Assembly: GCF_030272615.1 (NCBI RefSeq)
Contig: NC_081410.1
Span: 257,223,533-257,287,532 of the forward strand
DNA: 64,000 nt
Direction of reading: 5' to 3'
Source: Cryptomeria japonica
Taxonomy: Eukaryota > Streptophyta > Pinopsida > Cupressales > Cupressaceae
Shown: piece by piece, positions 23,906 to 34,639 of the stretch
How the letters are laid out: the number at the start of each line of letters is the position of its first letter
Numbering within the stretch: the first letter of the stretch is position 1
Translations under genes and position numbers: made by a program
Notes under the pieces: generated by a model
Seen by the model: only the letters and a program-made list of their open reading frames with translations
Databases searched by the model: none
Told to the model about the DNA's origin: nothing

Positions 23906-24496
23906 CTACTTAAGATAGTGGTAGTTGAGGTGACCAAACCACTCATGCCATTTCTTAATTTCTGAATTTGAATGAGTAAGCAAGGCCCTAGAAGGAGAAC
24001 TTGGCACAAAGTGGGAGAATGAATAAAGCCTTGAATTGTCATTGACTTGTCCCACTGCTACCAAGGCATCATTATCAAGTTCCTTTACGACAACTGAATT
24101 AGGTATAAACTCAACCTTTTTCCCATTCCCATAGTGAGTGATTTGGTAGATAGAGAGAAGGTTGGTAGAAAAGTTAGGAACATAAAGAACATCCTCAAAT
24201 GTTCCATCATCCATGTCAACTGAACCTTTCCCTTCAACCTCAACTTGTGTATCATCACCTATGTAAATGTGAGGGACCTTTGATGGCTCCAATGAAGAAA
24301 ACTGCTCCTTTGTAGAACCCATGTGATAAGAGGCACCTGAGTCAAGTATCTACTGCTATGAAGAACTTGTTGTAGCTACAAATGCTTGCCCTTTTCCCTT
24401 AGACTGTGAGGAAGAGGAAGGAGATGAATCCTTCTTGTTGTAGGCAGATGTCAAGTTGATGTTATTTTTCTCAAGAAGATTTGTCAACTCATCAAC
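23906..24496 (-). pseudogene. Copia protease (nested element)
   Basis: The active-site phrase ILDSGASYHM lies at about 24350-24320 with an intact DSG. It is preceded by two in-frame TAG codons, one of which probably replaced Trp of the usual W-I-L-D-S-G. Downstream GKGSVDMDDGTFEDVLYVP (about 24250-24195) is standard protease and linker sequence. The protease would cleave the gag-pol polyprotein. Confidence 0.85.
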
Positions 24497-25342
24497 TTAC
24501 TTGGCATGGCATCGATGCTCATTGTGACCATACTTCTTGCAATAAGCACAAGTTGGTTTATCCTTCTTATGTGGAGTCCCCTTCTTGGAAGAGGAAAAAT
24601 TGCCTTGTGATGGAGAGGATGATTGTCCTTTTTCTTGTTGTGGCTTTGACTTAGATTTATTCTTCTTCTTGCTGGAATCTTTCCCTTGACTCCCTTGACT
24701 CCCTTGATTAGCCACCAAAGCCTTGGACTTTGAAGACTTGAGAGGCCCCATGTTCAACAACTTAGATTGTTCCAATATCAACATTTCTGTGAAAGCATCA
24801 AATGTAGGCATAGTGTAGAAACTCCCCAATGTCAAAGGATGAGTTTGGAAGCTAGAAACAAATGCTGCATTTTCAGGTGCAAGCTTGTCCAACAAGTTGA
24901 ATATCAACTGAGCATCTTTTTTGTCAATTCCACAATCCTTAAGCTTAGCTCTTAGCTCATTTGCTTTAGTGACATAATCTTGGATTGTATCAAAACTCTT
25001 GGGATCCAAGTTGGTGAGATCATTGTCAATATTGTAACCTCTAATTTCATCAACTTGACCATACAATTTCTGAAACATTTCCCAAGCCTCTTTGATTGTA
25101 GTACACTTCTCAATGTGAAAAATGAGGTCATCTGATATATACTTACGCAAAGTTCCAAGAGCCATGCAATTCTTAGTGAGCCATTCTAACTGAGCATTAG
25201 GATCTTCCTTAGGATTAGGTGGTGTTGCTATTGTTCCATCTATGTAATGTGTGAGTCCTTTTTCCATTAATTTGCTCCAAAATTTAATTTTCCAAGATGC
25301 ATAATTATGTGGAGTTAAAGGTGGAAATTTATGAGGACTCAT
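24497..25342 (-). CDS. gag: Copia gag (nested element), intact frame
   Basis: About 281 residues from ATG 25342, chosen because MSPHKFPPLTPHNYASWK is the usual copia gag start; a longer frame begins at 25390 with an unlikely hydrophobic leader. The helical capsid-like region has TIKEAWEMFQKLYG, then NDLTNLDPKSFDTIQDYV. The tail is Ser/Lys/Gln-rich and carries one CCHC knuckle (CAYCKKYGHNEHRC, about 24545-24505). It would coat the RNA and form the virus-like particle. It ends at TAA just before protease; that TAA may be a mutated CAA, since many copia elements read gag and pol as one frame. Confidence 0.88.
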   Translation of the reverse strand: MSPHKFPPLTPHNYASWKIKFWSKLMEKGLTHYIDGTIATPPNPKEDPNAQLEWLTKNCMALGTLRKYISDDLIFHIEKCTTIKEAWEMFQKLYGQVDEIRGYNIDNDLTNLDPKSFDTIQDYVTKANELRAKLKDCGIDKKDAQLIFNLLDKLAPENAAFVSSFQTHPLTLGSFYTMPTFDAFTEMLILEQSKLLNMGPLKSSKSKALVANQGSQGSQGKDSSKKKNKSKSKPQQEKGQSSSPSQGNFSSSKKGTPHKKDKPTCAYCKKYGHNEHRCHAK

Positions 25343-26789
25343 AGCAACAAAAATGAATGAGCACAAGGAAAGAGAGCCACAATCGCACAAGACACCCCCC
25401 CAAATTCACTCAATCAAAGAACCCCCGCCCCCCCCCCAAAAAAAAAAATGATGATTTGGCACTTTACACTTAATGCGTGTACAATGGGCCACTTGCAAAA
25501 AATGGCAAAGTCAACTTCAGATTTCAACTTTACAACTGCCTCAATAAGGCCAAAGGAGACTCAAACTGATAATGCAAGAGTCTAAACTAAGATCCAAGCA
25601 AATTACAAGTACCAAGTAGGCCAAAGAAGACCAATATCTTAAAGTAAAATATCCACTCAAAATCTCTAAAAATTGATCATAGATTATGAAAGTAGACAAA
25701 AAAAAAATATGCACTTTCAAAAAAAACGGCACCTGAAAAGGAGGTTGTATGATCTCAAACGAAGCCTTTGAAGTTGCAAAATTGAGGATTAGATAAGTAC
25801 AGCTAAGAGAATCTAAAAATTTTGAAAACCCTATGCACCAAAATCATAAAATAACCACACCACTGTGAAGATCACGAAAAATTAGACCAAATAAAAAAAA
25901 ATTGCACCCAAAAAGGAGCAAAATTGAGCAAGTTGTGAGCCTCCAAAGTTGACCCAAAAAACCAAACTACTCAACAAAGAGGTGTCTAAAATTTTCAAAA
26001 AAAAACTGATGTTAGCAAAACACTATGTTAAATTTGATGGTCATCTGACTATCAAAATGATCGTTGCACCCCCTGGCTAACCATACGGACGAAGCTGACG
26101 TGGCACAATCTGATTGGGCGGATGACGGGGCAGAAAGTTTCCCATTGGCCAGTGACCTCCTGCCAAGTGGTGGTCATGGTATGCCTAGGAAAGGTGACTG
26201 AGCCCGGTGGGCCAATTGTCAGTGGTCGATGGTCGGTGGTGGGAGGGCTCGGTTGCCGGCAGGGAGGTTGTTGCTGCAGGAGGCGGGAGGCAAGAGGCAG
26301 GGCCGCCGAGGCCGGAGGTCAGTGTCAGAGGGGCCAGAAGCTACCAGAACGGGGTCACCGGTGGCCAGGGCTGCCAGTGGCCGGAAGGTGGAGGCCACTA
26401 GGAGCTGTGTTGCACGGTGGCCGAGGTCTACCTAGTGATAGGGACCGAAGTACGGCGGCAGCGAAACAATACCCCAAAAATTTGCCTTCTTTTTTTTTTT
26501 CAAAAAAATTGCCTTTTTCAGAATGAAAAATAAAACTCCAATTTTTATTTTTTTAAATCCGAAAAATTTTGTACCGTACCGCCCGATTTGGGCAAAATAT
26601 TCCTCCACTCCCAAAATCTGACTTTCACCAAAATAGGTCAAGTTTATACTCGATTTTTGTGGAAATGACCTCCCAGATGCAATGGTGAGGTCAAAAACGC
26701 TCTAGGATGCCTCTAAAATGTGCAGTACCTCAGATCCAAAAATAAAAATCTTCCAAGATGTCTCCCAAAACCAATCAATGAAGCCCCAA
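25343..26789 (-). other. Long 5' leader of the nested copia, with a GC-rich block
   Basis: This 1.4-kb untranslated leader lies between primer-binding site and gag. A run of C then A occurs at about 25423-25448. The part at about 26040-26460 is strikingly GC-rich (GGAGGCGGGAGGC, GGGCCGCCGAGGCCGG) against the AT-rich surroundings. Open frames there are by-products of GC content. The rest holds no gene. Confidence 0.6.
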
Positions 26790-26791
26790 TA

Positions 26792-26803
26792 GCTCTGATA
26801 CCA
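26792..26803 (-). other. Primer-binding site of the nested copia
   Basis: The minus strand reads TGGTATCAGAGC right after the LTR end CTCACA, a perfect match to the initiator tRNA-Met type. Confidence 0.88.
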
Positions 26804-27249
26804 TGTGAGATTTTGCCAAGATCAAGGGCACAATGAAAAGAACAAAAGAGAGAGAATAGTATGACAAGAACAAAACTGTATTTTCATCAATATGAAAATG
26901 ATCAACTGGATTAACCAATACAATGAATATGGGTCTTCTTATATAGGCAAGGCCATATGGATATGTGAGCACACAATCATGACTTGTGGCTCAATGAGAA
27001 ACAAGGGTAGGTAAGAAAAAGTAGGGGTAGGTAGGAGAAATAATATAATATTCCACAAGACGTGGATGACCCACCGAATGTGGAGTGTAACAACAAGATA
27101 AGACCACAAAAGGTGGCATTTCTCCTATAAGCTACATCCCTATGTGTACACTTCCCTAAGTGTCTCAAATCCAAACTACGATGAGATGCATTATCCTAAG
27201 TTAAGTAAAGTGTAATAATATCCATAATGAATAATTATTTACACCAACA
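26804..27249 (-). repeat. 5' LTR of the nested copia
   Basis: 446 bp, TG...CA intact. It closely matches 20556-21006 with scattered substitutions. Confidence 0.9.
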
Positions 27250-27543
27250 AACTCTAAATGGTGGAGTCTACAAGATAGATTGAGAGTTGAAATACAATGC
27301 ATGAATCAATCATGTATGCACAAAAAGCATAATAGACTAATTAATGCATGAAACTCTCAAAATTCTAAACATAGCTTTTCCTAGTTTGCATTATGCATGG
27401 AGATAAATATTAATTAATTATTCATAATTAATTAGTTAACTAACTAATAAATGCCAATAATTAATTACTAACTAAGGCATCGATTATTTAGTGAATTAAT
27501 ATAATTAAGTGAATAATTAATATATGAATTATTTATTCCAGAA
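27250..27543 (-). repeat. 5' LTR of the non-coding element, second piece
   Basis: It resumes the LTR after the nested copia, beginning with the target duplication AACTC and then CTAAATGGTGGAGTC. It ends TTCCAGAA where the other LTR has TTCCAACA. Confidence 0.85.
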
Positions 27544-27548
27544 AACCC

Positions 27549-30500
27549 TTTTGATGTTGTCATCTACTACTTCTATACCTTATTTTCATAGTCTAGACAT
27601 TTTTGTCATACTATCAACAATTTCAATTTTTCTTTTTTTGTTTAACTTAGTGTAAAATCTAGATTATTGGCATTCCTCTACCGGTTCACTACAGCATTTT
27701 AAAATTGAGGTAATCGAGGGCTATTTGTTCCTTGAGACTCCATCATCTTAAGAGTAGTGAGTCCCCTCCTTTACACCTACTATCAAAGATCTTGATGCAA
27801 CATTGTCAAATAGAAATAAGAAAAAATTATTTAAGACTTTAGGGATGAAGATAGATGACTCCTACAAAGTTTAAAATAATGTTGAGGTGTTTTTTAAGAG
27901 AAAAACTAGCTCAAACCATGTGGGAAACTCAACTTTTATCCTTTTCTATGTAAAAACAAGGTAAACTTTATATGTTATAAAGATCTTGCTTTAGTAATTT
28001 GAAGGTGGAAACTTAGTAGGTAGAAATTAATTATATCAAATTTAAATATTTTAGTAGGAGGATGAAAAAGCAAGGCCACCCTATTAGGTGGTAAACTATG
28101 GATATTATCTATAAATGATAATTAAGCTCAATTTCATAAGAGACCTTAAGTTCAAAGGAGTCCATCTAGTGGTGGGTGATTCTAGTAATTTTAATCATGT
28201 TAAAAAAATATTTAGGAAGGATAAAGGTGAGATTTTCACCTAGGATGAAGTTAGATGCAACATGTAATGTTTTGACAAGGGGATAAATTAAAAGGAAATT
28301 AAAGGATGGGCTAGGAAATGGTATGAGGGATAAAAACTAAATGAAAGGGAACACATAGGAACTATAATCAAGACCATAGAATAACATCAGAAGTGATATA
28401 TGAATATTTGGGACGACACAAGCTAGGGAAAAGGATTTTAAATGACATATGACACACACAAAGATGCTAGGGGCTAAAATGGACACAACATGTAATAATA
28501 AAGTTATAGGGTATGCAAATTTTATTATCACATAGGAAAGGACAATGAAACCCTATTGTAGGCCTTATTTGTGCCCAACTTTAATATCATTTCAACCCTT
28601 TTTACTTTTATCTATCAAGTGAATGACTTCATGTACCGTATGTTATCACTAAGGTTTGGACCCTAGCTAAGCCTAGACTCAGCTAACCTATGACACATGG
28701 GACTACTCTCATGTTGTGGGTATCCTATGGCAAGAGTAGACCTCCAGATTATGGGTTGGTTCCCTTTTATTCACCTAAAACTAACTAAAATTATGACTTG
28801 GGAAAAGGGTAAGAAAGATATGCAAGAAATAAACTATTGCAACTATTAGGTGATGCACCAATTACTGAAATGACCTGCTTTGCTATTAAACTCACAAACA
28901 CTCAACTATGAAGCTATTGAATCTCACAAATTAACCGCACATGCTTGTATAAACAATTCTTATGAAATATTTTAACACTTTGATATTCATAAAAAGTAAA
29001 ACATGGATATTTTCACAATTTTAGTTTAGAAGAGAAAAAAATGCAATCAAAGACCTGCACCTTAACATGTTCCTAAATTTGGCATTGAAGGAATGGAAAA
29101 TAATAAAGGATCTCAAGATGAAATCACAATATCATTCATAGATAACTCACATACAATGCTGAAAATAGGAATAACTAAAGAAGGAGATGAACTTCTTTTA
29201 TTGAGAATCGGGAGATATCTGCATTACAAATTTGAAAACAATACTCATAAGAAAGACTTATACAAAAAGCCTCCCAAATTCAAATTTTGAATTTTGGCTC
29301 CAAAATGATGTGTTGTTACCTCTCCTCAAAATTAGGCACATAACTGAAAGAGAACTATTCCAAATAGGTGCAAGGAGTCCTGATTTTTGAAACCATTCCA
29401 AGAGGTCGAATGTAACTAAAAATCCTTCCAAAATAGGGATGTAACTGCAAGAATCATGTAGTTATCCCCCTCAAATCACTACTAGACTCAACCTTCACCT
29501 ACTTGGACTCTCTAACTAAAGTCAAACTCACAATTAGGTGGTCAAATCAACTAATTTTACTCCACATCTTGGCAAGAAACTCCAATTATCTACTAGCTGC
29601 ATGCATTACAACTCCTTCTTAGCTATTACCCAACAATACATCAAAGGTATCTATTTTGCATTTAGTGAATAACCTTTATTAAAGTGATGTATACTATCAC
29701 TTTAACAAAGTCTTACAATTTGTACAAAACAAGAGTGCTTGCGAAAACCTAAAAGAAACTTATGAACCTATAAGTGTTCAAAACACTTAAACAAATAAAA
29801 GAAAATCATGGCTTTCATAGGCAATAAATATTTTTTGCAAGACAAAGGAAAAAAGACCTTTACCCTATCAGGTATCTACTAGGGTTTCAACATAATCACC
29901 AAAACAAAAAAGATGAAAGAAATATTCTCTTTCATTTTTTGCAACTTCTGTGTTTCTGAAAGAACATTTGCCATAAGGAAACTAGGGTTTGAGCTCGAAC
30001 ACATTGTATGTGTTGTTATTTCTGACCATTTGCAGGAGATTCTTGAAGAAAATTGCAAGGTAAGTTCATTTTTGCTACATTTTTGCTCCTTCATTCACTG
30101 CAAACTATATTCTTTATGTTTTAAAGATTCCTTTATACATTAGATGGCTTTGACAAGTTCTTCAAAATGACTGTGGCTAGGGTTTTTTCATTTGGTCCCT
30201 ATGTATATTTGTTGGGTCTTCTCGAAAACCCTCATCTGCATTCTGTGCATGGAAATTTTGGTATTGGGGTTTCTTCTCCAAACTATTTTTTTGCTTGATA
30301 TGTTGCTCTTACACTGGGCTTTAACTATTTACTGAGACTTCTTTCAATATCCTAAGACTATCAAATGCACACTCTGTGCTAACCACCATTTTGTGAACGT
30401 GGCTTTGACAAAGATATTTATCATTAATTGTCTTTGGCCTCTTCACTGCTACAAACCTGGGATTCATGGACCTTTGGTTGAGTGTATAACAAAATATAAT

Positions 30501-31139
30501 GTGTTATTTTATTTGAGTCTCTGCTTCAGCCTTTGAATGAAGTTTCACTCACAATAGCTAGGACTACTCTTTAACAGTTATGTGTCATTCCTTATTCACT
30601 GTTTTTGAAATCTTGATTTGTACATGCTACTAATTTGAATGTTGGGATTTTAAAAAGGGTGGCTTACACACTGTATCTTTCTATAGCTTTTTGATGTAGC
30701 ATCTTCTTTGTTATTGGAGCTATGAGGTTGTGACCTCTTTTTGATACCCTGCTAGTACTGATATCTTCTTTCCCTTCTAACCTTGGTTATTTTTTAAAGA
30801 AAGTCAAGCAGATTTCCCTTGCTTTTGAAGCATGACTACCATTATTTTGTCAAGGTGACTGACACTGTATCATTGTTAAGGTTTTGACTGTGGGGTCTTT
30901 GATCCTTGATGATTTTGTTCTCATGCCTCTAGTATATTCCTCTATAACTATCAGTAACACTACTTACTAGTTATTAAGTTCATTATAATTATTTATATTT
31001 TGAACTACATTCATGATTTGAGTAGGTGCTCATGTTCCATTATTGCTCATTACTATGACATGGTTGTCACTATTCCCTGACATTGATCTTCTAGTATGTA
31101 TGCTGATTGTTGATTAAGAATAATTTTTAGAGGCTTCTC
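27549..31139. other. 3.6 kb with no recognisable gene
   Basis: AT-rich sequence with many stops in all frames. From about 29,900 the plus strand becomes T-rich with phrases like those at 33910-34640 and 42240-43100, suggesting a shared old repeat. I see no transposon protein, tRNA or clear terminal repeats. Confidence 0.5.
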
Positions 31140-32061
31140 ACAATGTTTTTGATTATAGGAAAAATGGGTTTTGAAGGGACCCTGAAACCATTTACAAGAT
31201 AACCTTAAAAGATAAGAGCATTAAGAAACAAGATAAGTCATTCTGCAAAAAAAACAGCAAAGTTCTAGGCAAAAGCCAGCACAAAAGCCCAACAAAACCA
31301 ACAACTTCCAACCAAAATAGAAAAAAGACAAATTACTTAATGTTTTTAAGGGAATTAGCCAATTTTCCGCTAATCCCTTGCATATCTTTGATATTATCCC
31401 TAAGCATTGGGATTTCCTTGGAAGAGGCCAAGGCAGCTTTTTTCATACTTGCCCTAGTCCTTTTGGTCACACCTCCAGGAGCACTTTCCATGTTCCCAAC
31501 CTCAATAGCATCATCATCAACATCTAGGTCCACAACAAGTTTGGATGTACTAGATCCATCAAGGTACTTGGCAATTTCCTCCATATTCCTAGTCACAGAA
31601 TTGAGGATATCCAAAATCATAATCAGGAAGTTCTTCATAGATGTCTTTCCTTCCTCCAGCTTACTGATCTGAGCTTCTAGCTTCTCCACTTTTTCATCCA
31701 TAACCTTTTTCCACTACTCCTGGTTACTTTCATCTTTCTTTCCCTTCTCTTCCTACTGCTTAGCTATTTTTTCTAGTTTATTAATTCTTTCATATACCCA
31801 CCTATCAAAACCCATACGAGCCTCAGACTAGTTCTTGAGTTTATCTAGAATAATCTCTTCTCCAGCTTTATCCTTTTCCCTGCTCATTTACTCCTTATCC
31901 TTGTTTTGCTCAGTTTCCATTTCCCTTTCCTCCTTATTTATCTGATTGTCCTACTCCTCCATAGGTTGGTTGTTGAAATTACCAGAACTCACGTTTTGGG
32001 TAGGGTTGTTCTAATCAGAAACATCCTTTTCTCCTCCTTCCTCTTCCCCCACTGATAGTTC
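31140..32061 (-). pseudogene. Coiled-coil reading frame, C-terminal part with T-rich 3' tail (copy 1)
   Basis: The minus-strand frame 31701-31333 begins MDEKVEKLEAQISKLEEG, a clear heptad coiled coil, then an acidic stretch (DLDVDDDAIEVGN) and a basic stretch (TKRTRASMKKA). Coding-like sequence extends upstream to about 32055 with stops. A tail of about 190 bases follows (T-rich on the minus strand) and resembles the tails at 44030-44290 and 48850-49200. The upstream half of the frame is at 33565-33900, across a solo LTR. I recognise no function; the tail and the 5'-incomplete copies suggest a retrotransposed family. Confidence 0.5.
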
Positions 32062-33564
32062 TGATACTTAATATAAGTACAGATCCAATAGCCAACAAGA
32101 TGAGAGGGGGGCGGGTGAATCATACAAACTTATTCTTCCATAAAAACATCAGATTCAACCTCGGTAACATATAATTCAGTAATATAACCAAAACTGCTAA
32201 ACATGCAAACTCAAAAGCATATAAACCTCATAACACCAGATTTAATGTGGAAACCCAAATAGGGAAAAACCACTGTGGGATTTTGGACCCACTAAGAAAT
32301 ATACTCTTCTAGAGTATGCTCGGTTAAAAGAAAATCCTGTTAAAGATTACAAACACATTGCTAAATGTGACCCAGTTAAGGGATTTCCCTCAGATTTGTT
32401 AGGATCTTCACCTTGTTAGAAGTGACCTTGTTAAAGGATTTCAAACACTCAATCAGAATGTCACCTTGCTAGAGGGTTTTACAAATAAGACTGTTAAGTC
32501 CACTCGGTTAAGAGATTTTCTGTCACTTTCACAAAATAACAGTAATAAAAATCTATCTGCAACTTCACATCTAAAATGCTAAAGTGGATTCTTATTTGTT
32601 CAATACATTCTAGACATAGAACTAATCTTGTCCATCTGCTGGGCTTCTATACTCTATTATTCAAACAGGTCTTCAAGCTTCTGTTCTCGGTAATCACTAT
32701 GTAGCATCCCTGTGCATACACTTTCTCGCATGCATGTTTTATCAATAGTTCCCTATTTATAAACAATTAGCTAACCACTTAATCTCCTTGATCACATTAC
32801 CCATGATCAATCATAGCCATCAGATCTTCAAACTTGACCAGGTTCAATGTATCTTTCGATCTGAAAATGTTTTACCTCACCTTGGAACTTGCATATATTT
32901 TTTGGAACTTGTGCTAGGGTATTGCGGTTCAATCTGAACTGTAGATCTTCCTACCGATCTTCTATTGCCATAGATTCTTAACAAACTTTATTTACAGCAT
33001 ACCAATCATTTAATCAGTTTCAGCTCATTAGCTTCCTTCATTAAATAACACATGTAACCATTTAATGTATTCTGTTATAGGTCGGTTCCAACTCGATAAA
33101 TACTAAACTTCACTCGGTGGACATTTCGCCTTCATTAACCGATAGCGATAACCTTAGGGTTTACCGACTAGGTTCCTTAGGGTTTGCCGACTAGGTTCCT
33201 TAGGGTTTGCCGACTAGGTTCTTTGCTTGGTAACATAATATAGTATTAACCTTACAATTTACAACATATGTATGATGTCAAAACAATCTAAACATCATCA
33301 TCTCATCATTGTCTGACTCGGTAATAGTTGCCCATTGAATACCTTATTCATCCTCTTATTCATCATAATATTTCTATGTCTTTTACCGACATCTTTATAT
33401 TCTTCAAATCATACTTCTCAAGATATGGCAACATCATATTGAATTAGAAAATCAATTTCTTGACATCAATGACAAAATAATAATATCAAGACAGTAAACA
33501 TCCTTAATCAGTTATATCCATAATCATCAACAACCTTCTCAATATCCTTATTGAAATGCCAACA
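32062..33564 (-). mobile_element. Solo copia-type LTR
   Basis: On the minus strand this 1503-bp block starts TGTTGGCATTTCAAT and ends AAGTATCA. Near its end it has the CACCCGCCCCCCTCTCA tract and a TTTTTCCC...GGGTTTCCA module also found in the LTRs at 34640 and 40627. There is no primer-binding site, interior or second LTR, so it is a solo LTR left by LTR-LTR recombination. The flanking 5-mers (AGTTC, ATCTT) do not match, so the target duplication has decayed or the edges are a few bases off. Confidence 0.75.
33152..33221. repeat. Three tandem 23-bp units in the solo LTR
   Basis: CCGACTAGGTTCCTTAGGGTTT plus one base is repeated three times, nearly perfectly. Confidence 0.85.
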
Positions 33565-33900
33565 ATCTTTCATTGTCTATTATAATGCCAAATGCTAACA
33601 CCCACTTCCTCTTCTTTCTAGCTCTCCTCTCCATCAGACTCATCAGTCCCCATCCCACTTCCTTCTTTTCCCATATCCTCAGAATCAACCTCTGTATCCT
33701 TTTTTTTATCCATGTCCTCTTGAATTTTCTCCACAATGGAATTTTTAACCTTTTTACTCTGTATCGACTCATCCTTACTGGGCCCAGATTCCTCAATTTT
33801 CCTCTTTCCTTTCCTTGGAGACACCAACAACCTTTTGTTTTCCTGAATTGCCAAAATCTTACAATGCTCATAAATGAGCAAAATTGGGCCATAATTATTC
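33565..33900 (-). pseudogene. Coiled-coil reading frame, upstream part (copy 1)
   Basis: The minus-strand frame from 33881 encodes a highly charged protein with basic clusters (SPRKGKRKIEES, IQSKKVKNSIVEK) and acidic runs (DTEVDSEDMGKEG). It reads toward the solo LTR, beyond which 32061-31333 continues in similar style. Composition suggests a disordered nuclear-type linker. No known domain. Confidence 0.4.
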
Positions 33901-34380
33901 CTAGTTAAGACTATTCCCTAGTGTTGATATGGCTTTTCCAAACTCTTCTTTTGACTACATGACAGTGATGTTTCTTTTCCATAATGTTGTGCCCATTTGG
34001 ATATTGACTGGTTATGTTGTTCAAAGTTACAATCCCCCCAAGACTATGAATTTTAGATGTAAGTTGAGGTACAATGGAATTTGACAAGGGCTAAGACTAT
34101 ATCTCTATTGCCTTAAACCTTGTCTATACACTTTTCTAACTTATCTATGGCTTGTCACTTTCATGAGCAAGGGGGAACTATATTTATTATGCTATATTAA
34201 TATGTTAGCCACTTTAGAGTGCACTCTATCATTCTCATGATTACTGATGATGTGGTATCATCATGTCTTTGTGCTTTTGGGATACTTGGTCATTCTCTTT
34301 GCATTAGGATTGTGTGTTCATGCTACTATTCTGAACCTCTACTCATTCATATTGCATTATTGACAGTCTTGATTTGGCTG
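33901..34380. other. Non-coding T-rich flank
   Basis: No gene seen. It belongs to the old repeat into which the copia element at 34640 inserted. Confidence 0.4.
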
Positions 34381-34639
34381 CAAGCTTTGAGGATTTTAAC
34401 TTGACCATAATTCATTGCTAAGCTTTGAAATCTTTGGGTCTCAAATGTTGACAGTACATTGTTGGGCTGCTATTACTATCTTTGTGATCTTTGTCCTTGA
34501 CTGTTACAAGAAACTCCCTTTTTTACTATTCCAAGGCTTCTTTGATCACTGTCATCCTTCATTTATTGTTCTAAATCACTAGATATGGGTGTATTTATTA
34601 ATCTTGTGACTGCTTTTTCATACTTAGTGCCACTGCTAT
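34381..34639. repeat. Flanking duplication, left copy (259 bp)
   Basis: It is repeated at 42235-42493 with the same spacing throughout (offset 7854, no indels) and only a handful of substitutions. The copia element lies exactly between the copies. A normal integration would duplicate only 5 bp. Confidence 0.92.

Larger units (their letters stand above)
20556..27249 (-). mobile_element. Complete but defective Ty1/copia element nested in an LTR
   Basis: The LTRs are 20556-21006 (3') and 26804-27249 (5'). Target duplications are AACCC at 20551-20555 and AACTC at 27250-27254, one mismatch apart. A polypurine tract lies beside the left LTR and a primer-binding site beside the right LTR. Coding runs gag, protease, integrase, RT, RNase H on the minus strand, which is copia order. 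Gag is intact in one frame, while pol carries several stops and frame breaks. Both LTRs are similar in length (451 and 446 bp) and look close in sequence, so this insertion is younger than its host. Confidence 0.92.
18013..27543 (-). mobile_element. Non-coding LTR element (LARD/TRIM-like) hosting a nested copia element
   Basis: Two copies of a roughly 470-bp LTR bracket a 1.88-kb interior without coding sequence. The left LTR is 18013-18478 (TGTTAGAATTC...TTCCAACA). The right LTR starts at 20357 and is split by the nested copia at 20556-27249. AACCC flanks the whole at 18008-18012 and 27544-27548, fitting a 5-bp target duplication if the last bases of the right LTR are mutated. A primer-binding site next to the right LTR shows minus orientation. 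With no gag or pol, it must have depended on another element. Confidence 0.85.

Noticed and set aside
26122-26526. Open plus-strand frame of 134 codons
   Set aside because: It lies in a GC-rich leader where stop codons are rare by chance, is antisense to the copia element, and has low-complexity Gly/Arg composition in several frames at once.
27549-31139. Host gene exons with a splice donor (GGTAAGT near 30058)
   Set aside because: A single donor-like site without matching acceptor, coding bias or recognisable protein is not enough.
33573-33908. Plus-strand frame with hydrophobic residues, resembling a membrane protein
   Set aside because: It is the antisense of the charged minus-strand frame 33881-33565; hydrophobicity follows from complementing Lys/Glu codons.
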